A stretch of 40,931 bases of DNA from a virus: positions 15,725-56,655 of the IMG/VR virus record IMGVR_UViG_3300030202_002808; one strand, 5' to 3'. The notes under the pieces are model-generated. The model did no database searches, had not been told where the DNA came from, and saw nothing but the letters and a program-made list of their open reading frames with translations. The stretch's first letter is position 1; each line of letters opens with the position of its first letter. Shown in pieces: positions 26,401 through 33,736 of the stretch. Made by a program: the position numbers and the translations under genes.

Positions 26401-29400
26401 TTTTGTGTAAGTTTGTTGGTCGAGGAGAACTTTCAACGCCACCAAACGCATCAAGTTCATAGCGGCCAGTTTTCGCGGCGATACCGGTGGCAGAGTTGAC
26501 AAAAATACCTCCGGGTGACGCCCCGCCGGGCGTAGATTCTCCCGGTAACGTGTCTTTAAATTCTATGGTTGGGAACGGGGTCTGATATTTATTTCTTTCT
26601 AATACATGACTCTCGATAGTATTGTATACATCAGGTACCATGTCCGCTGAAGCTGGTACTAACTGTTCTATTATGTTAGCCAATGCATCATCAAACCACT
26701 TGAAGTACTCAGTGAACTTTTCAACAGTATTAATGTTGGAGAATCTTTGAAAAAAGATATTTCTCAAGTGATTAATTGGTTTGTATTCCATTCTGTATCG
26801 ATGAACTGGGTCTCCAATCACATTGTTGAAATCAATGACACCAGCAAAGAAATCTAAAATTTCTTCCGATATAGCTTTGTATATGCTTTTCTCAATTGTA
26901 AAGACGTAGTTAGGTACTTCGTCAAACAATCCAAAGAGTTCGTCGTCTTCAGATAAGATCTTAACCATGTCGGAAGACACTACTTGTTCGGGATCTACAA
27001 ACTTGAACTCTGATACTATCTTTTGTGGGGCTACGGCAGTACTATCAGCTAAGAAGCCGGCGCCTTTACCTGTATACATGTAGCCCGCAATCTTACCGGA
27101 CCAACCAAAGTTGTCACGGATGTTAGCAGAACCAGAACTTAAATCAGTTACAAAGAAATTACCGCTACCATCAGATGAAGTTACATTGTTAAAATACCAA
27201 TTCATCGCAAGAGTGTTGAAGTTATAAGAATTCTGGTTACTTGTCAGGGAATCAAGAGCATTAATATTTCTGTAAGATCCTGAAATACCATGGTTTTCTC
27301 TATCTAATGCATGCTGCTTGAGCGTATAGCTGTCAATGAACTTAGTCCAGTACTTAGCAGAGTTAAATAACACATCAGATTTAGTGAGGTTCGAGCCTGT
27401 TATGTTGGTGTTTCTGGCACCTACATACACTCTCTTACCAGCACGGAGCATAGCTTGACCGACAGCCTTGGATACAGATGACGATACCTCAAATTGGTTA
27501 TTGATTGTACCCAGCTTGTTATTGTAGCCGCGGAACACAACATCATATGTGTAGTTGCTAGAACCACTAACTACGTCAGCGTACGGGAAATTAGATGGCT
27601 TAACTGCGACTGAGAAATTCCAGTTCTCATTATCGTAAACATCGTAGAATAAACTTGATGTTAATGCGTCAAATGGGTGAGGGTCGATCGAGGAAGTTAA
27701 TTTAAAGTATACATTTTTTGATTGAACGGCATCACGAACAGCAAATACTTGAAAGTTAGCAGTATCTTGTGCTCCACTTAAGAATGCTGTATTTTCGGTA
27801 GAACTTGAATTAACAGTCTGCATACCGAACAGGGATATTTCTGTAAAGCTTCTGTCTACTTTGTCAATCGAACGAAAGAACTTAGGAAACATAGTGCTAG
27901 CTTCTAATGTGAAACCGTATTTATCTTCTAGACCTTCGGTGCCTGAGCCGTAGATGTACCCGAGAGTCTCACCAGAAAAGGCAGGATCATTTGCTTGGAA
28001 CACAACCGCTGAAGTTGAGGTACTTTCGTTGAAATTGAGTTGTCTCTTTCTTTTTTGCGTTTGCACCAAGTTGTTTTGCAATTCATATGTTTGGTTATTT
28101 GCATAAGCATTCAAGTAAATTAAGTTATCATCGATGTTGAAACATCTGAGTACGTTTCTAATTGATCTTTCTGTACCCTTTGACTTGTAAATTGAAGCTA
28201 TGTTATTGTATATGTTTTGATATATAAGATTTTTAGTTTCTTGTAAATCTTGTTCGAAAATTGTTGTGTCTGTTCGATTAGCGAATTTTTCAGTAACTGT
28301 AGAATCAATAAAGATTTCTGGTGTCAGCAAACCCAATGATGCCGGAAGGTGTTCCGAGAAAGGCAGTGGGGTGTGTGACGAACTTGGGTAATTTAAATGC
28401 TTGAACTTTGGAAGTGCAGATATTTGCAAGTATATTTTATCGAAGTAAGCACCGATTATGTGTGATAATTTCTCTAAGTCACTGTTATCATCTTCCGCGG
28501 TCTCTTCAATAACCCATGAAGGAATCAGATTGAGGAAGCGGCTTGTGTTTTGTCCGTCATGATACGTACCAAGATTCAATAGTTCTGTTCTCAGAGATGC
28601 TACATCTGTATGGTTTGAATATATGATCGGGTCAAGATACTCTGATGCGGCGGCTGAAGCAGATACTATAGCCGAACCTGTGTTTCTGGAATTGCTTCCA
28701 TAACCAGTCCATGTACCGTTGCAAATTCTACCACCATAGTCCAGCACCACACTATCGATGGAACTAGTGGCTGTAATTCCTTCATTAAATTTGTAATATA
28801 ATCCAAGTGTAGTGTTTGCTATATCGGTGTTGGCTCCGCCGCGGACTTGAGTGAACCAATTTTTACCAATGTCTTTGGCTGTTCTTCTTACTTTCCAGAA
28901 CCTAAATTCGTCCATTGAGCCACTTAGCTTACCACCACCAATGTAGTTATCAACTAATGTAGCGTCTGCGGAACCAGACGGGGCTGTAAGTAAGCCGCCG
29001 ATACGGCCGACCATATTTCTTGGATTAAGTTCGTTGATCGTTGTGGAAGATATTGTCTCTGTATCGTCCAGCTCGCCATCAACGTATAGTTCAATTTGGA
29101 AGTCAGAGCCAGTGTTAGATAAAGTAAATGCGTAGTGCTTCCAATCCTCAAGAGAGTTCAGTGTTACATTTGTACCAACTGTTTGTTGGAAGACGCTGGT
29201 TGCTCCTGATTGAACTGTGATAAGCCATGGGCTGTTAGAGGCCGTAGCATTAAGTTCGATAGTTATACGACCATAATCAGCACTGGAGCTGAGGGCATTG
29301 TTCCATGCATCAAAGACAACTTGTTTCTCAGAGATACTTGTAGCAAGGGAACCAGTCTTACTCCAGAATTCTACAGTAACCCCTGTATCAAAATCTGATT

Positions 29401-29971
29401 TGAGGTTAGATGTTCGAGTGCCTTTACCATAATCAGAGGGGAGGCCATCATTTGTATACAAGTTTTCATCGTACACATTGTTATATTGAAATTTGCTGTT
29501 ACTGGGATCTGGAATAATATCTTTAAGATTTCCAGTTTGAGACTTTACGTTTGGGCCGCCTTTAAATGTAATGTATTCTGCTGCTGCAGGCAAACCATAG
29601 TTGTCATTGGATTTGGTACCCGTTCCCCAACCATCGACAGAAAGAACAACATAACCATTTGTTCTGGGGTATCTGCTATTGAATATATATTTTTCTATAT
29701 CAAGAGACTTATTGTAGAAATTGTTAATCTCTGCAGCAGAACCATCATATGGATAAAAATCCATAATTCTCTGTAAGGCACTCTCATAGTATAGATATGC
29801 AGAACCGTATTTAGCAAACGATTGAGGATCGGTGTAATCAACCTGTGGTACAAATGCCTTTTGTTTTCCACTAAGGGCTTTGAGGTTGTCTGCCGATTCT
29901 ATTTCGGAGTATGCTGTTTTTTCGGTTTTGTCGGGAAGATAATTTCTTTCAAATAAATCTTTAGTACTCAT
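20426..29971 (-). CDS. Giant virion adhesin/baseplate protein (3181 aa) with LamG-like domain and tail-protein-I-like motif
   Basis: This is the largest gene of the window, about 350 kDa. Residues about 133-395 form a LamG/concanavalin-like beta-sandwich: GVTVEFWSKTGS (197-208), WKHYAFTLSNTGSDFQIELY (277-296), LYVDGE and a closing SGSMDEFRFWKVRRTAKDIG, then LGLYYKFNEG. Near 590-615 the motif IYKSKGTERSIRNVLRCF resembles the P2 gpI (tail protein I) region that links baseplate to fibre. A conserved block near 1060-1137 includes FTEYFKWFDDALANIIEQLV and ESHVLERNKY, which recurs in marine phage structural proteins. The rest is long, Ser/Asn/Gly-rich and beta-like. It ends in a strongly basic tail (KKSRRKKKVSLKEKKNRR). 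It follows gp25, gp6 and the DNRLRE-like protein, mirroring the P2 W-J-I order. Likely roles are host contact and fibre attachment. Confidence 0.82.
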   Translation of the reverse strand: MSTKDLFERNYLPDKTEKTAYSEIESADNLKALSGKQKAFVPQVDYTDPQSFAKYGSAYLYYESALQRIMDFYPYDGSAAEINNFYNKSLDIEKYIFNSRYPRTNGYVVLSVDGWGTGTKSNDNYGLPAAAEYITFKGGPNVKSQTGNLKDIIPDPSNSKFQYNNVYDENLYTNDGLPSDYGKGTRTSNLKSDFDTGVTVEFWSKTGSLATSISEKQVVFDAWNNALSSSADYGRITIELNATASNSPWLITVQSGATSVFQQTVGTNVTLNSLEDWKHYAFTLSNTGSDFQIELYVDGELDDTETISSTTINELNPRNMVGRIGGLLTAPSGSADATLVDNYIGGGKLSGSMDEFRFWKVRRTAKDIGKNWFTQVRGGANTDIANTTLGLYYKFNEGITATSSIDSVVLDYGGRICNGTWTGYGSNSRNTGSAIVSASAAASEYLDPIIYSNHTDVASLRTELLNLGTYHDGQNTSRFLNLIPSWVIEETAEDDNSDLEKLSHIIGAYFDKIYLQISALPKFKHLNYPSSSHTPLPFSEHLPASLGLLTPEIFIDSTVTEKFANRTDTTIFEQDLQETKNLIYQNIYNNIASIYKSKGTERSIRNVLRCFNIDDNLIYLNAYANNQTYELQNNLVQTQKRKRQLNFNESTSTSAVVFQANDPAFSGETLGYIYGSGTEGLEDKYGFTLEASTMFPKFFRSIDKVDRSFTEISLFGMQTVNSSSTENTAFLSGAQDTANFQVFAVRDAVQSKNVYFKLTSSIDPHPFDALTSSLFYDVYDNENWNFSVAVKPSNFPYADVVSGSSNYTYDVVFRGYNNKLGTINNQFEVSSSVSKAVGQAMLRAGKRVYVGARNTNITGSNLTKSDVLFNSAKYWTKFIDSYTLKQHALDRENHGISGSYRNINALDSLTSNQNSYNFNTLAMNWYFNNVTSSDGSGNFFVTDLSSGSANIRDNFGWSGKIAGYMYTGKGAGFLADSTAVAPQKIVSEFKFVDPEQVVSSDMVKILSEDDELFGLFDEVPNYVFTIEKSIYKAISEEILDFFAGVIDFNNVIGDPVHRYRMEYKPINHLRNIFFQRFSNINTVEKFTEYFKWFDDALANIIEQLVPASADMVPDVYNTIESHVLERNKYQTPFPTIEFKDTLPGESTPGGASPGGIFVNSATGIAAKTGRYELDAFGGVESSPRPTNLHKNFWKKKARPGAAGVGDFEISSGDAAVDAARTKLRDVMWKKPVLSGTMPTLSTVAGVKYQKNIAIVSLDAGTVDLKKVDIDKTIKGGVNFEHNKSIDYTYSSLRPAGPINTNNGVFVPQNVLFAETIDLEPIDTLAQWNQEGNVGKKRKRHLKVIQGRDYVDGQGYAVNKNSFSFPFNVMSASIPGGVDKLIRARTEDNLTITNLHNDVYGPEMEHPMQGPFTNYAVGGHQSRHVPLNKSATGKSALQLPYYNGLDDYTTRPEAWKILIGKCSGIEMGSGAIGMVAPDYPWPEANDRGVPAYPLTASQKAYLYRDHIAKRPVNIRNIRMRTGSTILGNFERNYEVVHSFDAYANPRNFIENQPVLPTVIFSNKTTASTQTRTFLDLRRNADGHFQFVSDYNVGYLSGTINKSIITTRFAAPGGIEVSTHGYRDFRASEFSVYNSLNHRNSTVIRRQQTPSGATSEPTGIGTPGIRVFDIHGRDFGLTSHYARHTAKFGRDSNLVTDAEAGSSYIQSPGFHKTHRNNLDRVEITGYDGPNFTHATQSQYDNFFVSHQIPRSTKQYSWITKSVVNTNDVIGFTMPDFTRRISSSTGITYEDSYDFVSASQTGTKIENGQRKFPGIGDEGFLPQVSRLNLNIVDPLSSSTNTMGHAITIPLGSTTETDTQYVNAPELVKEVAESAIPDAFNMLMIKRNGYYGNAGWQQARRQDHQLLMHERRNNKLSVQYRNGDLQKFDLFPVSAKGRPVRVNLDYINMVSTSAGGIQRTPENITFKTSYNNEMVLFQEQKLNDFVEVNFDSEVTAFEQLVAMKDRNNIQLNWILYSENVFPSTRNEFRTQTSERTNYDNLFWRDTQADRIALGVGRANSLGITGSTDVKTNAGNFTESLLSQSVWPLDAPSDFETRTAPPVVTIERGNTGLPTSDDIELASLVVSNSAGELQNTYSTYTFANSASVHSFSHAQNYSLAGTVRNSALYARKHMMNSPLSVRPDASIRNIRGINVETLISYEIPTGSGEAKWEAATQAGYLTTSNGVTSFVSSESKPFYNNYDSFKQDIKSLAKGYAVVPEFRVSEQIENYTKFGIQDGENFDTFEIPGTNLSSSQDTFYKDFSNSDFLRNFADIKKMSDLSAKEIKLTCHAAIKFNPYKGFYPAQRSLDLVSQFSKSYGESVEIIFDSSKAVNPIASFREFADGTQDSKQPLHNAMARSVIKPLFAPGILYNSIKSGMAVDYPISTNGYKFISVNVTGALLFNPTENHMLTTSDATGSQEYISGAFWDVRLPFETIIDPSKTMRGLVIPEQEPHPSQSFGAILAPSSSIASGPADKLYSMMASNYFAEVGKFFLKKGGYTRLQSNGVSLSTFKFSKNEVYGARLKMRTSFSGSRTYNFESGSDGAFDFFAPDGARAVFKNSDTSISSADLIRSGTFEIPQDPAMNPQFVKNFTMYDRASGFGPPVAGREFGSVSKANNNGTSDLFALSASAFGVKDSMNGHNWSFTPPYYDGEAWVDFIFRPSASVEYDLQRILAETQIVKRRFDPGPDLPGHKAQPGVYRRTLIRDNDLSSSVSGALIASQNFTPYASENINHNAMQIDSAVNLFGVENITKRQLDKFGNEILSENSVVGQRWVIQPKFETPMMNFYDASKATAGFGDEATPKGMWHQFGRLPSTTSEGIFLEIDDIPAQWLTNHYEVVTGSSIYNDYTAADGPKVSQQMKSFSSLMGFSDDNSKVRLGQLAEKQTIKEAIVAVPYIVEGIPANGTQPSNSNAKTRKQFINIPRKRFDAAKQSKIGSKSGDSLDAAGNSIRKLVQKMNDYILPPQFDFVNNDIDPMVMYVFEFKYELDKNDLSYVWQNLAPREYTKMEFQQDSVAHELINTELLTEKNLLSNPNLRWMIFKVKQRSQASYSDMTVAQVGQTTKQKLGDTVEMDGYNLSYNWPYDYVSIVESIKTDVDVVYKREAGRSNVIEPKPTTGKQNTTLSKKSRRKKKVSLKEKKNRRGN

Positions 29972-31532
29972 AATCTAACACTCTGAACTTGAAAACCTTA
30001 TTTTGTTCTTTCCAAGTTTTGTTTTCATCATCATAAAAAGCAAACTTGAACCCATATTCATATCCAGGCTCAAGGTTCTTCATATCAAATTCAAAATAGC
30101 TACCAGAAACATCGTAGGACAAGCCAGTTGCAAAGTCTGAGCCGGTGTTGTATGGTACAGCCTCTAATGCATCAAGTGTCCTAAACACCCGATAAGAAGC
30201 ACTAACAACAGGGCTGTGTTCTGGATCTTGTTTTGCTTTGGTATAAATTGATGGGGACCAAAATTTGTTCCTCATGAAGACATTGAATCTCGCGTTTTCA
30301 TCTTTGCGATATTCATTTTGTAAATTGGTAATGTTTATAAAGTACACTGGTTTTTCAACAGATAAGTTACCAGTCAGCAACTTGGGTTTAATTGAGCCTG
30401 TAACAAACTCTGTAGTAACAGCATGTTCGTCTGAGTGAGAGCCACTGTGCCATACATCATAAAGTGTCTTTATCGGTGTAGAAGAGGCAGTTAATGCCAC
30501 GGAACAACTGTATATTCCTGTTGAAACATAACCGCCTGTCAGGCTGGTTGCACCGTTGTGAAGTATTAATCTAGAACCTGATGGTTCTGAATTATCCGAC
30601 GAGCCGCTGTAGAGGCTAACCATAACAGAGCCGGTAATACCAACTGCAGGTATGTTTGTCAAGCGACCTCTGACATAGTTGTATATATAAAGGGTATTTA
30701 AGTTGTCTTCTGCCGGCGCCAAAGAGCTACTGTAATAGAAGTCTGCTCTGTCGTCTCTTTTAATATCGCTCCAGCGCGCTTCGATTACTGGTTTTTTAAA
30801 GTAGTATTGAGTGCCGCGGGCAAACATTCTTTTGGTGTAATATGAAACGGTAGCACCGCCAGTGTTATGGATGATGCTGCCTGTGTTTATACCAGTGGAA
30901 CTAGAATAGTACGCCTCGAATGATGAAGATAATTTAACCCCAACCCCGTAGTTTCCTAAATCTCCAGCCATCCAATTTTCTACTAAGCTTGTAATATCAA
31001 TTTCAAGATCTTCTAAGCCAGTGCTGAAGTCTTGAGAATACTGTGGAGGCTCTGAAGCCAAATCCCACTGGGCGGAAGAGGTTAAGTAATCTCCTCCAAC
31101 TTTGTTCCAAGTCTGTGTTTTGGATGCATAGATCCAGTTTGAGCCTATGTTTCCTCTGGTTAGATCTTTATAGCTTATAAGGTCGAGACCATCACCTTCT
31201 TGCCAAGATTGTGATAAAGCTTCAACAGTCAGGGAGAAATCTTTAGGTACAGTTCTTGAGGTTTCTGCATTGTGTAGTTTGAGATAAAAACTTACAGAAC
31301 CAGACGCTGGAACAATACCGGAAGTTCTGTCCGTGCTGATTGAATCAACAGGAAACTTCACCAAAATTCTAGATAACTCTTGTGAGCCGGATGCTTGTCT
31401 TCCATAGATAGAATAAACTTCTACAATATCGGCTTGGCCGGCATTTGAACCAGTACCCCGGGTTTGAAGATTTGGTTGAAAGGCATTTACGATTGTGTTG
31501 TCGGCATCCGCCACATACTTTTTAATAGGCAT
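29961..31532 (-). CDS. Virion protein with DNRLRE/CBM96-like carbohydrate-binding N-terminus
   Basis: The first 215 of 523 residues follow the DNRLRE/CBM96 pattern: an N-terminal strand (KKYVADADNTIVNAF), SRILVKFPVDSI at 54-65, strand SVSFYLKLHNAET near 79-91, LTVEALSQSWQEGDGLD near 101-117 and the closing signature DITSLVENWMAG with NYGVGVKL (about 178-200). Such domains bind polysaccharides in secreted enzymes. A second domain with GVKLSSSFEAYYSSSTGIN and GSVMVSLYSGSSDNSEPSG follows, then a C-terminal Fn3-like end (EPGYEYGFKFAFYDDENKTW). It sits between the gp6-like and the giant protein, with a TAATG junction to gp6 and an 11-base overlap with the giant. Glycan binding on the host surface is inferred, not shown. 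Confidence 0.82.
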   Translation of the reverse strand: MPIKKYVADADNTIVNAFQPNLQTRGTGSNAGQADIVEVYSIYGRQASGSQELSRILVKFPVDSISTDRTSGIVPASGSVSFYLKLHNAETSRTVPKDFSLTVEALSQSWQEGDGLDLISYKDLTRGNIGSNWIYASKTQTWNKVGGDYLTSSAQWDLASEPPQYSQDFSTGLEDLEIDITSLVENWMAGDLGNYGVGVKLSSSFEAYYSSSTGINTGSIIHNTGGATVSYYTKRMFARGTQYYFKKPVIEARWSDIKRDDRADFYYSSSLAPAEDNLNTLYIYNYVRGRLTNIPAVGITGSVMVSLYSGSSDNSEPSGSRLILHNGATSLTGGYVSTGIYSCSVALTASSTPIKTLYDVWHSGSHSDEHAVTTEFVTGSIKPKLLTGNLSVEKPVYFINITNLQNEYRKDENARFNVFMRNKFWSPSIYTKAKQDPEHSPVVSASYRVFRTLDALEAVPYNTGSDFATGLSYDVSGSYFEFDMKNLEPGYEYGFKFAFYDDENKTWKEQNKVFKFRVLDYEY

Positions 31533-33328
31533 TATTTAAGTTTTCCTACGATATCTATTTCAGGGAATTTTAATTCTAATATTGCGTTGTTTGGTACAGC
31601 CAAGTAAGAACCGTCACTCGATATATTCTCATCAAAATCAAGAGATGATGTTGAGTACTGACCGCCACTATTAGAAAACACTTTTACTTTCAAAACGTCT
31701 AACACGCCGACAACATCTTTCAATACTTTGTAAATGTCACTGATATACAATGGTTCTCCGATAAAGAATGGTTGTTTGTAATGTTCTTGGAGAGCTTCGA
31801 TGCAGTTATCAAGAACAATGAACTTGTCTGACGATGTTTGTGGCCTCACTACAAACTCAATTCCAAAATTAAGGATGAAGGGATCTAATATATCAACAGT
31901 ATCATTAATCATTCTATATTGATTAACCCAAGTTTTTAAATTATTTTTAATTGTTGAGTTTGTTCCTGTTAATTTACCCGCTGTATCTTCGGACACAACA
32001 TACATGTTTAGGTTTCTTTTTTGTGAGTCGGCATCTTTTTGGACCGATACTCTTTTAATGGAACCAAATTTTGCTGGCATTCTGTAGCAAATGTTTTCGT
32101 AGTCCGCTTGGGTCACTGCTCTGTTCTGTGTTGGGAACGTGTCGTAAATTCTTTGTTTAATTTCGTTTGTAGTTGGGAGGCTTACGTCACCAGAAATGAC
32201 TTCTTCATTGGATACTTCCAGAGAAGAACGAATCGAAGCGACCTTTGAGCCAACTAGATCTTGCTGGTTAACAAATTCAAACAAGCCGGTGGTGACTGAA
32301 TTCAAAGAGCCAATGGATACATTAGAATTGATTCCGTTTGTAGTTCGGAACGTTACTGTAAGTGTGGTATTGGTTGGTACGATACCAAAACTTTCGTTTT
32401 CTGATAAACGACTTGGATCGAAGGTTGGTAAATTAACATAGTTTTTTCCAAAAACGTTTACTGCTACACTTTGTGGGTTTGCCACAACATCACTTTCATT
32501 AAACTTACCGCTTCCAAATTGTAGAATTACTTGGTTTCTTTCAAACTGAGTAATGTATTTTCTTGATACAAGAAGCGGTTTGATTATTGATGGTACATTA
32601 TCAAGTTTAAAGTTTGGATTGGTGATTTCTTTAAAGATAACATCTTGAGCTAAGTAATCGACTTCAAAATATTCGGTACCGTCAGCATCTACAACTGAGA
32701 TAATTTCGGAAATGTTTTCAGTTTGCAGTGCAATTCTTTTAAATCTTTCGTAAGAGCCAACTTCAATTTGTTCTTGGCCGAATTGTCCCGATACAACATT
32801 GCCATAAGCTTTTACAGCATAAAATGTGGGGGCGCCTGTTGTTGAATCATTTCGGGCGGCAACAAACAGGTTTCTAGGATTTGAGAAGTCGATGTTCTCA
32901 GTCAGAACAAAACTTAGCCCATTAGCAGAGCCAAATGAAGAGCCTCTTTTAAGGATTGGCAGATAGTCTGTGTCGGGCCCAATACCGGTGGTACTGGCAG
33001 GTGCAAGAATAAACATTGCCAAAGTGCCGTAGGTTGATGGCCGGCCTTCAAATTTATACCCAAGGGCTCGCCCATGGCGAACAACATTAGAATATTGGTA
33101 TGCAGTGTCTAAGAATGACTCGTTGACATTGTAATCAAGGTAAAATGAAAGTTGATCTCCAACATATGCCACCGCATCGATCATCAAAGAACCAAAGGAC
33201 GCCTCACTAAAATCTTGGAAACTGTCAGGGTAAAATCTCTCTGCAATCTCCAGTAAATCTTCTTGAATAGAAGAAAATTCTCTATGTGTATAATCAATCG
33301 GTAAAAGGTTCTTTTGTTTCTTTGACAT
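31532..33328 (-). CDS. 6: Baseplate wedge protein, gp6 / baseplate J-like
   Basis: The 598-residue protein belongs to the baseplate wedge family (T4 gp6, P2 J). Near the N-terminus it shows IDYTHREFSSIQEDL, then FQDFSEASFGSLMIDAVAYV and LDYNVNESFLDTAYQYSNV, a sequence order typical of gp6-like proteins. The C-terminal half holds QNRAVTQADYENICYRMPAK, the J-family core signature, then a wing and tail strand region (ILNFGIEFVVRPQTSSD, VLKDVVGVLDVLKVKVF). T4 gp6 has about 660 residues, so this is a near full-length version. It forms the iris that opens when the tail contracts. The gene follows gp25 after 14 bases with a GAGG site and ends in TAATG with the next gene. Confidence 0.94.
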   Translation of the reverse strand: MSKKQKNLLPIDYTHREFSSIQEDLLEIAERFYPDSFQDFSEASFGSLMIDAVAYVGDQLSFYLDYNVNESFLDTAYQYSNVVRHGRALGYKFEGRPSTYGTLAMFILAPASTTGIGPDTDYLPILKRGSSFGSANGLSFVLTENIDFSNPRNLFVAARNDSTTGAPTFYAVKAYGNVVSGQFGQEQIEVGSYERFKRIALQTENISEIISVVDADGTEYFEVDYLAQDVIFKEITNPNFKLDNVPSIIKPLLVSRKYITQFERNQVILQFGSGKFNESDVVANPQSVAVNVFGKNYVNLPTFDPSRLSENESFGIVPTNTTLTVTFRTTNGINSNVSIGSLNSVTTGLFEFVNQQDLVGSKVASIRSSLEVSNEEVISGDVSLPTTNEIKQRIYDTFPTQNRAVTQADYENICYRMPAKFGSIKRVSVQKDADSQKRNLNMYVVSEDTAGKLTGTNSTIKNNLKTWVNQYRMINDTVDILDPFILNFGIEFVVRPQTSSDKFIVLDNCIEALQEHYKQPFFIGEPLYISDIYKVLKDVVGVLDVLKVKVFSNSGGQYSTSSLDFDENISSDGSYLAVPNNAILELKFPEIDIVGKLK

Positions 33329-33342
33329 TCTAAATCCTCAAT

Positions 33343-33711
33343 TTAAATAGTAAATTCAAGCAAATCTGCGGTGTTTAAGTTTGGTATTGAGTAAGCAATT
33401 TTTATTGATAGTGCATTTTGGTTGTCAGGCACACTATTGAAAACAATCTCTTCAATATCTAAGATTGGTAAGTAAATCGCAGACTGGTCTAATATTGCTC
33501 TTTCCATTTTACTAAAAGTACTGTTAGTGAAGTTTTCAAACAAGAAGCGTTTAAGACCCACACCAAATTCTGGGTCCATTACTCTCTCACCTTTTTCAGT
33601 TAATAGGAGCATTTTAAAATTTTGCTTAATCATGCTTTTAAAACTTTTTATCATTTCAAAACCATCTCCAGAATCTCGTGCTAATGGTAATTTAACTGAT
33701 AATGATGACAT
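33343..33711 (-). CDS. 25: Baseplate wedge protein gp25-like (GPW/gp25 family)
   Basis: The 122-residue protein carries the GPW/gp25 core LLLTEKGERVMDPEFGVG at 36-53, followed by LKRFLFEN, and ends with an (I/L)-rich strand pair (ALSIKIAYSIP). T4 gp25 has 132 residues and forms, with gp6 and gp53, the core bundle of each baseplate wedge, where it starts sheath assembly. An AAGGAA site lies seven bases before the ATG in a 25-base gap after the 2166-residue gene. The order gp25 then gp6 is shared with many contractile injection systems. No unusual feature is seen. Confidence 0.95.
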   Translation of the reverse strand: MSSLSVKLPLARDSGDGFEMIKSFKSMIKQNFKMLLLTEKGERVMDPEFGVGLKRFLFENFTNSTFSKMERAILDQSAIYLPILDIEEIVFNSVPDNQNALSIKIAYSIPNLNTADLLEFTI

Positions 33712-33736
33712 GTTCTATTCCTTTTCTATAAGTATG

